NCBI GenBank assembly: GCA_047495785.1
Contig: JBLDXI010000029.1
Coordinates: forward strand, 682,001 to 746,000
DNA: 64,000 nucleotides
Direction: 5' to 3'
From: Lepidodermella squamata
Lineage: Eukaryota; Gastrotricha
The translations under genes were made by a program, and so were the position numbers. Positions 1 through 15,000 of the stretch are shown here, piece after piece. Below the pieces are notes generated by a model that ran no database searches, was not told the origin of the DNA, and was given only the letters and a program-made list of their open reading frames with translations. Position 1 is the first letter of the stretch; the number at the start of each line of letters is the position of its first letter.

Positions 1-3000
1 CTAAAATTTTCTGCCACGTTGTCGAATGTAGCTTGAAGTACGTCCTGGAAAACATGGCTGATAACGCGTCGACCCAGCCGTTATTCCGAGCCCAGTTGGA
101 CCTGCAGGGGAATGAGCCGATTTTCAAGCCTGCGATCCGGAAAGATAAGCCCGGCAGTTTGCTGGCTGTTGTTGAAAATTTGTTGAGTGATATTTTCAAT
201 CAAACTTCGCTGATGCCGAGAATCATCGATTTAGACCAGCCTGAGATGCTGGTTCGGAAAACGCCGTCGAAAATTAACACGAAAAAAGGCGAAAATGGGG
301 AGGAGACTGCGTCGTTAGGCGGCAGCAGCCGGCCCGCCTCTCAGGCCTCGAGCCAACAAAAACCGGGTTATCTCTCAGAAATGGAGACCACCCCGTCGTT
401 GGCTAGTTATCGAAGATCGATAATCAATCGAATTGACGTGGCGCTGAGTTCGGTTGAGGCGTTTCGCGAGTCGCTGGACTCGTATGCCCCGTTGTGGACC
501 GAAGACCGGCAGGAGTCGTTGAATAAATTTTTGAAGGGCGTTGAAATTTCAACGCCTCAGGGTTCGACGTCGGACGCTGGGGTTGTCGAGCGGAAGCTGC
601 CGACGCTGAAAGATTTCAAGGAGCAGATTGATTACTATGAGAAACTGTTCGTCGAGGCTGAGAAGATGGAGGGTACTCAGACTTTCAATCGGTGGCTGCG
701 GCTGGATTTGAGGCCGTTCAGGCAGGCTCTGTTGAATACGATCAAGCGGTGGAGTTTGATCTATAAGCAGCATTTGATCAACCACACGACGAATACGCTG
801 GCTGAGTTGTCGCAATTCATTCAAATGGCCGATGCTGGGCTGGCGAAACAGCCGCAGGAGGGCGATTTACAGGTACGCAAGCTCAATATTGGCATGGGTA
901 TCGAAAATTAAAAAGAAATCGTTACAATTTTAGATTTTAGATTGTAAGACTGATATCAATAGATTCTCTATGGTTTTCGGTTTTCACTATGGTATTTTGC
1001 CGGAAAATTTTCCGATTTCTCCAAGTCGGAAGATGAGTGATAATTTCACTAATTTTGACTGTTGCTATTTTTCCGATTTTTTCTGACAAAATTTGAATGA
1101 TTTTTAGCGGGACCAAATTTTCTGGTGTAGAACGTGGAACCGAATTTCGCAACGGCACCTAGCGTTAACTATTTAAAAACGCCGTTCTTAAATTAATTTT
1201 CAAAACATGTTAACGTCGTGATTTGAAAGCGATGACCAAGCCTTATACTGAAAATCACGGACAATTTTACGATAATGAATTCTCATTTTTATAAATCTTG
1301 AAATTTCAGAAAATTCACAAAACTCATTTTTACCGAATTAATTATTTAAAATTCGGCTCCGATAAAATAAGGCCATTTAAATTAATTTTACTGAAGCCAA
1401 TTCATCGATGAATCAATAGATGGTGTTGAAACTTGCTGTCTGGGAATCTCGATGCAACTCCAATAATTTTGCAAATTCAAAAGTTTAATCCAGCCCATCT
1501 CAAATACATTGAATCTTAGCGTTCTGAATTCGGTTTTTGTTGAATTTTAATTTAATTCAATGATGTATCGAGGATCAAGAAACTCATAATAATCCGATTT
1601 TTAAAGGCCGATGAATTTTATGATTTTGCTCGTAAAAATAATTGCAATGCTCCAATTCTGGTGTAATTAGCCGAAAAGTTTAAACGTTTATTTATGACAC
1701 CAGTGCATTGATTTTCCTATGAATATTTATTCAGGGCCTGGTTCAAGTCATGGGCCACTTGATGGCGATCCGCGATCGTCAACAATCAGCCGAAGACCTA
1801 TTCGAACCGCTGCGCCAGACCGTCGACTTGTTGAAATCCTACGACCAAGAAGTGTCCGAGGACGTGCTGAAACTGCTACAAGAACTGCCTGAAAAGTGGA
1901 ACAACACGCGCAAAGTTTCCATTCAAATGAAGCAAATCGTCGCGCCGCTACAGGCGCTGGAAGTCGCTAACATCCGGCGCAAAGTCGCAGCATTCGACGT
2001 GGAACAGTACAACTTCCGCGAGGTTTTCCGAACCATGGCGGCGTTCCAGTTCAGCTGCCCGAATCCGTACGAAGAACTCGATAAATACCACCTGCGCATC
2101 TACGAATGCGAGCAGTTGGTCGTTGAAATCACGAAATCAGCCTCGCTGTTCGAGGTCCAACTGCCTGATTACCGGCAGATTAAACAATGCCGGCGCGAGT
2201 TGAAGCTCCTAAAACACCTATGGGACTACGCTTACATCGTCTCGATCAGTATTGATGACTGGAAAACAACCCCATGGCTCAAGGTCAACGTTGAAACTAT
2301 GGATATGGACTCGAAGAAATTCGCAAAGGACATTCGAGCTTTCGACAAGGAAACCAGGGCTTGGGATGTTTACACCGGGTTGGAAAATACGGTGAAAAAT
2401 ATGCTGTCGTCGATTCGAGCGGTTGGTGAGTTGCAAAATCCGGCGATTCGCCCTCGCCATTGGCAGCAATTGATGGCTGCGACTGGGGTTAAATTTACCA
2501 TGGACGAAAGTACAACCCTTTCGGACCTTCTCAAGCTGAACCTACACAACTACGAGGAGGAGGTTAAGAATATTGTTGATAAATCTGTGAAGGAAATGGG
2601 TATGGAAAAGGTTCTGGGCGAGCTTGATGTTACGTGGTCTCAAATGGAGTTCGAACATATCAAACATTCCCGGACTCAGTTGACTTTACTTCAAGTTTCC
2701 GAGACCCTCGTCGAGGCGCTGGAGGAGAATCAAGTTCAGTTGCAGAATATGCTGACGTCCAAGTATATTGCGCATTTTCTTGAGCAAGTTTCAACGTGGC
2801 AGAAGAAACTGGCGCAGGCCGATCAGGTGATTACGATTTGGATGGAGGTGCAGCGGACTTGGTCGAATTTGGAATCGATTTTCATCGGTTCGGAGGATAT
2901 TCGCAAGCAGCTGCCCGAAGATTCGGCTCGTTTCGATCGCATTGACACGGATTTCAGGAGTCTCATTGCCGAGGTAAGCTTGTTCACTGAATATAAAGGG

Positions 3001-6000
3001 TCCATATAATTGTTTGCCACATTAAAATTGAGTCTGCAACGCCTAATTTTGGCTTCGCAGCACGCCAATTTCGGATTATTGTTGCCATTAGAAAATTTGC
3101 TGGGATCCAGAATTCTTTTTATTCTGATTATTCTGATTAGCGAATGATTTTAGAAATCTTGTTGACAAATGTTAACGCGGTTATTCGTCCGACGTTTCGG
3201 TTATTTTCTATAACCATCTTCAGGGAAAATATTTGAAAAATCAGGTCAAATTGGAAGTCAAGTGTATTCAAGATGAATGTTTTGATCTAATTGCGATCTA
3301 ATTTTCTCATTTACGTGTTTTGAATTGTTCGTTTTATTTGAACGGTGAAGAAATGTTGATGCCGCCTAAATATAAGTTTATTTTAATTTTATTGACCGTT
3401 TTAGTCTTGGCAGCTTGGCAATTACCACCAAACGAATTCATATTGAATAAATAATTCTAAAATATAAAATTCGGATGAGAATTGTTTTCCGCCGCCGCTC
3501 GATCATCTAAAAACCGTTTGATATTGCGCAGGGCCGGATTAACATTCAGGTCCTCCATGGGCATTTTCTTGTTTTCCCTGAAAAAAACCAGTTTTTCTTA
3601 CCTAGAACAATGATCAAAGTTAATCTCCTCAATTTCCTGATTTTCACCAGGAATAGAGGTTTCTTAAGCAACACTTCCTTTTAATTAAATTTTTCTTTGG
3701 CATTTTGTTGCTTCAAGCGATCTATTCAGACACAGCTGGAGTTGAAGTTTAAAAATGCCTTCCATTCTTACCTTGCGAAGCGAGAAATTTTTGGAAGAAT
3801 ATTCCCGAAAATCTTGAACTGAATCAGGGATCTCCTTACTTTTCCCGTTGTTGATTGAGGGAAGAGGATTCAACTCTCATCTATTTTGTATTCAAATGAT
3901 TTTATGCTTGTTTAAAAAACTCGAGTAATGATGAAAGAAATTGTACGTTAGTTGATGCCTTATCGAGCAAATTTGCAGCAAAAAATCAAAATGTGCACAT
4001 CGTTCACATTTGCAAAGCTTGACGGCCGAATCGGGGTCAAAAATAATTTTAAAAGCGGACTTTTCTTAATTTTTTGGTGGCACGTGCCCGCTGTTAATCC
4101 GGTCGTCGTGCGTCGTAGCTCGAAATGAATGACGCAACAGTCGAGAAACAGACCCTTGATATGCACTGTGTCGCCATTGAGTTTCATGCTCAGTTCATTT
4201 AAAGAGCTGAAATTTCGATCTGCTAATATTTTTTAGGTTGAAACTACGAAAAATGCTTTGTTGGCCACATCCAAGCCACGGCTGTATGAACGCCTTGAAG
4301 AAATTCAGAAGCAGCTCAGCCTATGCGAAAAAGCGCTGGCTGACTACATGGAAACGAAACGACTCGCCTTCCCACGATTCTACTTCGTCTCAACCGCCGA
4401 TTTGTTGGACATTCTGTCGAACGGCAACCAGCCCGAAATGGTCGCAAGGCATTTAACTAAGCTGTTCGACTCGATGGGCAAGCTCAAATTCAACGTTGAC
4501 GATAAGGTTGGTTAAATTCGATTTTCAAAAATTCGAAGTTCGAAATTAAAAAATTACCCGGAATTTCTTGATTTTATTTTAAAAATTGGAAATTATTTGA
4601 ATTTTTTATTTAAAATTCATGAAAAATTAATTTTGAATATTTAAATTTAAATTTTCAAAAATTTAGTAATTCTCTCGGTGTATTCAATTGATATAATTTT
4701 TCATAATTTTGTTTAATGTAGGGAAAAACGACTAAACTGGCGAATACAATGTTCGCCAAAGACGGCGAGCCCGTAACTCTTTCGAACATCTGCGATTGCA
4801 GCGGCGAGGTTGAAGTTTGGCTAAACCGCCTGCTGACCGAGCAGCGAGCCACAGTTCGGCACTATTTGACCGATGCCGTTGCGACTTACGAAGAAAAGCC
4901 GCGTGACCAGTGGATTTTCGATAATCCGGCCCAGGTCGCCCTTACTGGATCGCAAATTGTCTGGACAACTGAGGTCAACTTGGCGTTTGCTCGGCTGGAG
5001 GAAGGCTACGAAAACGCGTTGAAGGACTACAACAAAAAACAGGTAATTTTACGAATTTCATGAATTATTAGAAATTATTTTGAATTCTTGAATTTAATTT
5101 GTTGTTGAAAATTGTTTTAAATTTCCTGAAAATTACTGATTCCAGATTCAGCTCTGCAATTGAAGAAAAAAGCATAAATTTATCAATTTTTAAAATTGGT
5201 AAATTTTTTTAGAATTTTCGACCGAATTTTAATTTTAAACCTTTGAAAAATTGGTTAAGATGCCAAAACTTGCTATGAAGAATTTTTTATTTTGAAACAT
5301 TTTTTTCTTAATTTTTTCCATTTTTTCAGGTCGCCCAGCTGAACCAGTTGATCACGCATTTGCTCGGCCAGTTGACGAAAGGCGACCGGCAAAAAATCTG
5401 TACAATCTGCACAATCGACGTCCACGCGCGTGATGTCGTGCTGAAAATGATCGCCTCTAAGGTGGAAAGCGGCGCCGCTTTCATGTGGCTGTCCCAACTG
5501 CGCCACCGCTGGGACGACACGCAAAAGCACTGCTTCGCCAACATTTGCGACGCGCAGTTTCGCTACGACTACGAATATCTAGGCAACACGCCTCGGCTGG
5601 TCATCACGCCGCTGACGGATCGTTGCTACATCACCCTGACCCAAAGTCTTCATTTGATCATGGGTGGCGCCCCGGCCGGGCCAGCCGGTACGGGCAAAAC
5701 CGAGACGACAAAAGATTTGGGCAAAGCGCTCGGCATTATGGTCTATGTGTTCAATTGTTCTGAGCAGATGGATTACAAGAGTTTGGGCAACATCTACAAG
5801 GGTCTGGCTCAGTCTGGCGCGTGGGGCTGTTTCGATGAGTTCAACCGCATTTCCGTTGAGGTGTTGTCCGTCGTCGCTGTTCAGGTCAAGTCGATCCAGG
5901 ACGCGATTCGCAACAAACGGCAGCGGTTCAATTTCTTGGGCGAGGACATTTCGCTGGTTCCGACTGTTGGCATTGTAAGTATTTTTCTTTACGTCTAATT

Positions 6001-9000
6001 GTAAGCTACTCCAAAATTTTTTAGTATCCTCGAAAATTGGAAATAATTTGGAAATAATTAGAATGATAAATCATGATTTTAAGTGTTTGATCTCGATAAT
6101 TTTTGGAATTCTGTAAATATCAGAAAATTTCAATTCGAACTTTTTTGTTAAGTTTATAATTTCTCCAATAGTTTAATGATGAATATTCTGTCACACCAGG
6201 AAGCAACCTTTCAAATTATTTATTCGAGTTCAGCGTCCAAAATTAAATTGCCATGTTTTCAGAATCTTTATCAGTTATAATCAAAACTTAAGCATATAAA
6301 AAATAGCGTGAGAGCTTGAGAATCAGAATATCTGTTAGCGGAACCAAATCGGCATGTTGCGAAACCTAATTTTAGATAACAAAAAGGTCGCTTTTCGAAT
6401 ATTTCTACGAAATTAAGGCAATGTATGAATTCTATAGTGGAGAATGAGTCATTTACAGAATTTTAGGCTGAATTTAAAATTATGCCGATCAATAATGGCA
6501 TCTTTCAAAGTTTCGAAAAGTTTTAAGCCCATTGAGAACTCGAAAATTTGATTCCGCTACAGTCAAATTTGGTTACGCTAGAAGTAAGGCACCTTGAGAC
6601 TTGGGAATTTGGCGAAAAAAGTTTCGAAAACTAGTTTGGCAGTGGCACTTTGAATTCTAATAATTCTTTGAGCTACGGTACTGACTCTGTTTTATTATTG
6701 TTATGGAATGTATTTGAAAATCACCAGGGGCTGGGAGAGTCGAGAATCTGGAGAACAGTAGAATCAAGGGGGCGCAACAAGTAAGAAAGAGTTATGTCTC
6801 TCGGTGTCTTTAACGACCAGGTCCTCGTCCACGTCATCCACCTGGTCAGTTTTGAAGCAGCGCGTTACGGCAGTAAGATATTCAAAAACCTCGTCGGGGG
6901 TCCAGATAACCTCTATCGGGTGGGTAGTTGCCTGGTCATTATTCCACGGGAAGCCTTGTATACCATCTTGCTCGGCGAATTATTAATTTTCAGCAACATT
7001 GACAGTTTTGGGGCGTAACATTCAATTAATTTTAAATCGAAGATGGGATCGTTAAACTGGATCATCTCCGAGAAATGCGGATAAAGCAGACAGAAGAAAT
7101 GGGGTCAACTTCAACAATTGGGGTGTCAGGCCTTTTTAGCCACATCGTATGACCAAAGCGGGAACAGAAAACCCGACAAAACAGCGTGAAAAGTTGCATA
7201 ATTGAATTGAATGAAGGCGGCTCCATTGAGCAACCTGATTTTCAACATTTTGAGGCTTCAGTTGCCATCGCTGCTCTTTATCAGCAGCGGGTACCCGCTG
7301 GGCAGTTTCAGTGGGGCAAGCTATTGAACTAATGGCTACAGCAAGACAAAGCAATTTGGCTAGGATAAGTCGTTGTCAAATCATCTCAGGATAAGGGTGC
7401 TCGTGAACGCTGCGCAATGGATGTTTTCCTCCTCCATTGCGACCATGATGACCCGGGTGTTGGGCTTATCCGCCAACAGGAAGTGCCACTTTCTTTCGGT
7501 TGACAGCAGCTTTTGCACTTCGACGCCGTAGTGTGTTGCCCAATCAGAAGCGTGACCGGCGTCCATCATCCACCCTGGGTGACCTAGGATGGCAACGTGT
7601 TGTGAGTAGTGGACTTGACCGTTAGGTAGATACCGAGTCGGCTGAGGCGGCCGGACAGCTGGACAAGTAGTAACACGTACAGGTACAGGTAGATTGGACG
7701 TTTTGCACGTTTTGCACCAAGAAGTTGGACGAGACATTTGTTAAAAGGACGTATCAGTAATTACTGTCAAAAATTGAACTGAAATATCAATAGAAATAAA
7801 ACAATTTCGACATTTTGATCTCAGTTATAGTACAGTTCCTATAGAGCGTAACTTCTCTATTGTTTCGGGGTGTTTTTAATTTGGTTCTAACCTTTTTTTG
7901 GTTACGGAACCAAATTTCGGAAAATTAATTTACCCATAAAAAATTTTCAAAATTTTCAGGAATTCAATGATTAATTCAAAAAAATTGAATTAAAAAAATT
8001 AAATTCTCCGCGATTTCAGTGTAAGATCTGATCACTTTCAGAGTAGTTATTTTTTTCTTGAATTATTATTGAAAAATAGTTGATGATAGTTCGGGTTTGG
8101 TTATGAAATTTGGTTCCACGACAAGATATTATGTTCAAAAAAAGTTATGAAAAATGTTAATTATTCGATTTTCTTTTATCAATATAGTTTATCACAATGA
8201 ACCCGGGTTACGCCGGTCGAGCTGAACTGCCCGAGAATCTGAAAGCCCTCTTCCGGCCCTGCGCCATGGTCGTGCCAGATTTCGACCTCATCTCCGAAAT
8301 CATGCTCGTCGCCGAGGGCTTCACCGAAGCCAAGTTACTCGCCCGAAAGTTCATCACCCTGTACACGCTATGCCGCGAGCTGCTCTCGAAACAAGACCAC
8401 TACGACTGGGGCCTGCGCGCCATCAAGTCCGTACTCGTCGTAGCCGGGGCGTTGCGACGCGCCGACCCAGACCGCCCGGAAGACCAAGTCCTGATGCGAG
8501 CTCTACGCGACTTCAACATCCCGAAAATCGTGACCGACGACGTGCCAGTCTTCATGGGCCTCATCGGCGATCTATTCCCGGCGCTGGACGTACCCCGAAA
8601 ACGCGACCCACAACTCGAGAAGGACATCAAAGAAGCCGCGATTGCCATGAGACTCCAACCTGAAGATTCGTTCATTTTGAAGGTTGTCCAGCTGCAGGAA
8701 CTACTCGACGTCCGGCATTCAGTCTTCATCCTAGGAAACGCTGGTACCGGGAAGTCTCAAGTCTGGCGAACCCTCCACCGAACCTGGGGCAACCGGAAAA
8801 CGAAACCAACCGCAGTTGATCTAGACCCGAAAGCCGTGACAAACGACGAGTTGTTCGGCATCATCAACCCGGCAACTCGCGAGTGGAAAGACGGCCTGTT
8901 TTCGGTGATCATGCGAGACCTAGCGAACATGACCGGCGATGGGCATAAATGGATCGTGTTGGACGGCGATATCGACCCGATGTGGATTGAATCCCTCAAC

Positions 9001-12000
9001 ACGGTGATGGACGATAACAAAATTTTGACCCTGGCCTCGAACGAACGAATCGCCCTCACGCCGTCGATGCGGCTCGTTTTCGAGATCAACCACCTTAAAA
9101 CCGCAACTCCAGCCACGGTTAGCCGGGCTGGGATTCTCTACCTGAACCCGACAGATCTGGGCTGGGGGCCTTACGTCACGTCATGGCTGGACGGCCGCGA
9201 GGCTCAAGCGGAACGGGCGAATTTGATAATATTTTTCGAAAAGTACGTCCCGCCCTGCTTGGAAATGCTGCGGTCTCGTTTCAAGAAAATCACGCCGACC
9301 ATCCCCGAAATTTCGCATGTCATGATGCTGTGCTACCTGCTTGAATGCATGGAGATTCCGCCCGATTCTACGAAGGATATGTACGAGCAGTATTTCGTTT
9401 TCTGCTGCATCTGGGCGTTCGGCGGGTGCCTGGGCGCTGATCAAATCACCGACTACCGGGTCGAATTTTCGAAGTGGTGGAACACCGAGTTCAAACAGGT
9501 CAAACTGCCGTCGTCGGGTACTTGCTTCGATTTCTTCATCGACCCCGAAAATCGCAAATTTGAGCCGTGGACGAAACGCGTGCCCAAGTTCGAGCTCGAC
9601 CCGGACCGGCCGTTGCAAGCCACGCTGGTTCATACGATTGAAACTACCCGAATTCGGTATTTCCTCGACATGTTGCTAGCCCGAAATCGGCCGGTCATGC
9701 TGGTCGGCAATGCGGGTACGGGCAAGACGGTACTTATGGAGGAGAAGCTGCGGCAGATGGGCGATTCGTGGCTGATTGTTAACGTGCCGTTCAATTTTAT
9801 GACGACGTCGGAGATGCTGCAGCGCGTGTTGGAGAAGCCGCTTGAGAAGAAGGCCGGGCGGAATTACGGCCCGCCTGGCAGCAAACGTCTCATCTACTTC
9901 ATCGATGATGCCAAGTGAGTGCATTTATAAACCGTTTTTTTTACGTTGAAATTCAGGATTTCGTTGTTGATTGTCAAATTTCTAAAAAAAATTATTATTG
10001 AAAATTGTCACAAATTGACAAATAAATTAATGGCCGACCATACATTAAAAAAGAGCAAAATGAGGAAATAGAAAATTATGTATTTATTCATTAGAGCAAA
10101 AAAGTTTCGTTTCGGAAAAACGTCCGTGATAATTACAACAACGAAAGCAGAACAACTAATAAGAGCTAATTAGGGAAATTAAAAGTAAAATTTCGCAATA
10201 TCCAACTACACGGCACGATTTAAGGAGCGATATCGCCAAGCACTGCTGCAATTTCCACCATCGTCCAGTTTTTACTTTTCTTCAATTTGCCGAGAAAAAA
10301 GGTCAGGTGCACCTTTAAAACCGCTCGCGTAACGAAGCGCCGAATTGTTAAAAAGAAGGAAAGAGAATTGAGACTCAAAAGAAAGTGAAATTGAAAACTG
10401 GACGATAATGACAAAAACACTCATTATTTTTTTGAAAGCCAATTTATTCTTTTAAAAATCAGTCGCACGACTGCAATTTAAAAATTAGAATGGGGATTGG
10501 AATAGTTTTCAGCAAGTATAAAATTGATTGTGATTATTCAATGGCCTTCGTTAAGAGGCACCATGTGTGCTAAAGACCTGAGGTATTGAAGGTGTGGTAG
10601 ATTGTTTGTGCTTGCCATGATGTTCATGATACGGCGAGTCAAGTCGCGGTACCGCTGAGTTCCTACCGGTCGCCCGTTCCCGCCCAATGCAGCCGCGATT
10701 TCGCCAATTTCCCGGCACTTCTTTAATTCTACAAAAAAAAGGTGTTGAAAGTTTGATGGTGAGTATTAAGAAGCTTGTTGCAGGCGCTGTTCCAGGCTTC
10801 CGTGTCGTTATTCGAGCGTGTTGAGCGGTTAGGCTAATCCGATTTGGTTGCGACCCTTCACTGATTGGCAAAGTATCCAGCACCGAACCACATACAATAA
10901 TTTTTACTACTCGAGAAATGTATCGACATTTTTCAATTTCTCCTAAAATTTCCAGTTCCATTTATGATATTTTTGTAAGCGGTTGTATTGAACAATTTTA
11001 TTAAAATATTTTGGTATTAATTTTTTTATATTTTTTCCTAAATAATTACGTAAATAATTTAATGATTTTTCGTTTTTTCGTAGCATGCCTATGGTTGATC
11101 AATACTTCACCGTCCAACCGCACACGCTGCTGCGCCAGCACATCGACTACGGCCACTGGTACGACCGAACAAAACTCTCCCTGAAAGAAATCCACAACAC
11201 GCAGTACGTGGCGTGCATGAACCCAACAGCCGGCAGTTTCACGATCAACGCCCGGCTACAGCGCCATTTCTGCGTATTCGCCGTCAGTTTCCCAGGCCAA
11301 GAAGCCGTCCAATCGATCTACCAAGCCATTCTAACGCAGCATCTTCAAAACGGCAACTTCCCAGCGCCATGCATTAAATACGCCAATCAAATTGTGAGCG
11401 CGGCCCAGACACTGCACGGCCGAATGTCCCAAGCCTTCCTGCCAACCGCCGTTAAATTCCACTACATCTTCAATTTACGAGACTTATCAAACGTTTTCCA
11501 AGGCCTGTTGTTCTCAACGCCGGACTGCGTTAAAACCCCACTGGAACTGGCCCGTCTGTGGATGCACGAATCGCAGCGCGTCTACGGCGATAAATTGATC
11601 GAACCGACTGATCTCGAAAATTTCGAACGCGTCGTGCGAGATGTTGCGAAGAAGACTTTCGAAGACCTGGACGAGGCTCAAGTTTCGAATAAACCGCTCA
11701 TTTTCTGCCATTTCGCGCAGGGCATCGGCGATCCGAAGTACCTGCCCATCAATTCTTGGCCGATGTTGAGCAAATTGTTGAACGACGCGTTGGATTCGTA
11801 TAACGAGTTGAATTCAGCCATGAATCTTGTCCTGTTCGAGGACGCCATGTCCCACATTTGTCGAATCAACAGAATTCTGGAGAGCCCGCGTGGTAATGCC
11901 TTACTGGTCGGAGTTGGTGGGTCTGGCAAGCAGTCGCTGTCTCGCCTGGCCGCGTTCATTTCCAGCCTCGAGGTGTTTCAAATCACGCTGCGTAAGGGCT

Positions 12001-15000
12001 ATGGTCTCGTCGATTTGAGGGCCGATCTTGCGCAGTTGTATTTGAAAACTGGCATGAAAAATATTGGCATGATGTTTTTGATGACGGATGGCCAAGTTGC
12101 GGATGAGGTGTTCCTTGTGCTGATCAACGATTTGCTGGCGAGTGGTGAAATTGCGGATCTGTTGCCCGATGATGAGGTCGAGAACATCATTGGCGCTATG
12201 CGGTCTGAGGTGAAATCGATTGGCCTCGAGGATACGCGTGAAAATTGCTGGAAATTCTACATCGACAAGGTCAGCGATTTCAATAAAATTTGAATTGAAT
12301 TTGTGAAATTTTTTAAATTTTTCGAATTTTTTAAATCAAGTTTTAAATTTTACCGATTTTAATTTTGATAAACTTGGGAATTCGGTACGATAATTGATAA
12401 ATTTGAAGAATTCAATATTTCAACTTAATATCAATATTAACGTGGCCAGACAATAGGGCGGGCACATAAGGGCGCCAGACATGAGGGCGTAGGCTAGAAG
12501 AGCGCTGGGAGGGGGTGGTGGTGCGGTTCCAGCTGTTGGAGCTGAAATTGTTAGCGAGGAGCTTGAGCTGCCATTAGTTGCTCCAGTAGCCGGTGAATTT
12601 GATATTTGCCCGGAGCTTGGAGCAGCGGTTGCAAAGCTATTGGTCGAAGGTTGGGCGGCCGAGCAGCATTCACCAATGGCATGGGTAGTGGCTGCAAGAC
12701 TGAAGGCTGCCGCGGTTCTGCTAAGCCGGGCCTGGTACCGCTTGGTTAGCGACAGGCAGATGTTGAGCCTTGAAGTATTTTAGGGCAGCTTTTATCGAAA
12801 TAGAGAGACAACTTGGTCATGTCTTCAGGAGTAATTGCGGGATGTGCAGGGTCAGGCCGAGCGCCAACCTCCTTCGCGAATTGTTGGCAACGGGCCAAGA
12901 GGATGCGTTTGGCCGGAAGAAATTTTTTATCATTAGCAATATCAATATCTCTGTGGACATCCGGACCAACTAGATAACGTTGTATGCCAGCACTAATAGC
13001 AAGTAGGCTTCTCTCCGAAAATAACTGTGGCCGGCGTGACAAAAAATCCCCGTATGAGGCAATCTATTGATATCAGGAGGCATCATGGGATCACGATTGT
13101 ACACCAAAAAAAGCGGCGAAAACTTGTAGTGCTGGAATGCCGTTTCACCCTGAACGCAAAAATGACCCGATCCAGGACATCGGGACAATCATGCATATGA
13201 TTAGCAGTTGTTGTTTTGATTGGCTTCACTTGATTCTCTACCGAGCCATTAGCCCTAAAAGATGCGTAACTGGTATAAATATTCGACGATATCTCAATTT
13301 TTCACCTTCTCCTCATTGTTTAATTAAATTGGAACGATGCGTAATTGAAAAAGAAACGCAAACGAAATCGAAAACTAATGCCAAGTGCAATTGTGGGCGT
13401 TCAAATTGATCGTAACGTTTTCCCCGTTGACCGGATAGCCCCGTTAACTTATTGACCAACGCTAGCGGAGAAAGGTCCCCCTTTAACCGCCGTTGATGGT
13501 TCGACGATAAAGTGATCTTCGTCGTCGTCGACGACAATTTCCGCCTTGATGGAAGCAGCCGATCAAATCATCCGCGAACCCATCGACAGGTGTTGAAAAA
13601 TCTTAAGGCTTTTCGATTTGGATTCGGAAATCTTAAGGCTTCGGGATCCTGCTCTATCGATGTTCTATCATGTTAGAACCCTGTTCCCTGTTGTCCCCTT
13701 TTCCCTGTTGATTTCGATGACTTGCTGTCGTCTGACTTCTTCTTAGATTTACCTTGTTCTCTTATTCTCTTACCTTATTCTCAGACGAGCTGTCCTTTTG
13801 TGGCTTTTTGCCACGCTTATTCTTGTGTTCAGACGTTTTTGCATCGCCGTCTTCAGTCTTCTTGTTTGAGGATTTGGGCATCGAAGAGGAAGCCGAGCCA
13901 TTGGCAACCCTCGCCGTGTAATAATCGCGTAGTTTGGACTTAAACTTCTGGTTCCAGCATGAATCTAGGGTTTGAATAAATTTTGTCCAGCCGTTGGTGA
14001 ATGAGGCTTGGAAAATTTAGGAAGGGAAGTTTAGAAAGGAAGCCATTTTCTTCTGATAGGGCCCTCCATCTGCGGCCGTCAAGCTCGAAGAATCAGCCTG
14101 AACAACTATCTCGGCGTTCTTCTTCCTGCGTCCACGTCTGATTGTTGATAAAAAACGCCTAATTTTTCCCATCACGAAACAAGCAAACAGGTGTTTCCGG
14201 TTTCCGCATGACCGACTCTTCAAAAATAAAGCATCGAAATGACCTTCAGTGCAGGTGCGAAGTACAGGGATGTTAGAGTTAAGAAATCACGCATAAGAAT
14301 TTCAAAATATTACAAATTTCTTTCTAAGATTGGGAAAAATAATTTGGACCTAAAATTATAATAATTGATAGTTTCAATTTTTTAATAAATCCAAAATCTG
14401 ACAATGTTTCGATATTATTATTTAACGTTATTGAAAGCATGAATCATTTTGAAAATTGAATTTTTTTCGAATTCAATAATTTTTCGAAAATTTGAAAACT
14501 TGATTTTTTTAGGTTCGAAAATCGTTGAAAGTCGTGCTGTGCTTTTCGCCGGTCGGCAACACGCTGCGCGTTCGAGCCCGCAAATTCCCGGCCGTGGTCA
14601 ACTGCACGCAGATCGACTGGTTCCTCGAGTGGCCGGAACAGGCGCTCGTCTCCGTCAGCAAGCGCTTCCTCGACGACGTCGAACTGCTGTCGCCGGACCA
14701 GCGCGACTCCATCGCCACGTTCATGGCCTTCGTGCACAAGTCCGTCAACGACATGTCCGCAGTCTACCTGCAAAACGACCGCCGGCACAACTATACGACC
14801 CCGAAATCATTTCTCGAACAAATCACGCTGTACCGAAATTTACTGGCCAGGAAACACCACGAGCTTATCGCGAGCAAAAATCGACTCGAAAATGGTCTGC
14901 AAAAATTGCGAAGTGCCTCGTCACAGGTCGATGATTTGAAGGACAAACTCGCGGCTCAGGAGGTGATTCTCAAGGAGAAGAACGAAGCGGGTGAGAAGTT

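Larger units (their letters stand above)
12270..14512 (+). other. Dynein intron 7, largely filled by antisense mobile-element remnants
   Basis: Phase-0 intron between FYIDK and [10 protein letters not shown]. From about 12430 to 14260 the base composition is higher in GC than in neighbouring introns, and several minus-strand reading frames look protein-like: the tyrosine-recombinase-like piece at 12746-13042 and a Lys/Ser-rich piece at about 13765-14020. The flanking parts are ordinary AT-rich intron. Confidence 0.8.

Noticed and set aside
8370-9924. Several long open frames overlapping the dynein exon on both strands
   Set aside because: They are shadows of the high-GC coding exon; only the plus frame with AAA2/AAA3 motifs matches a protein family.
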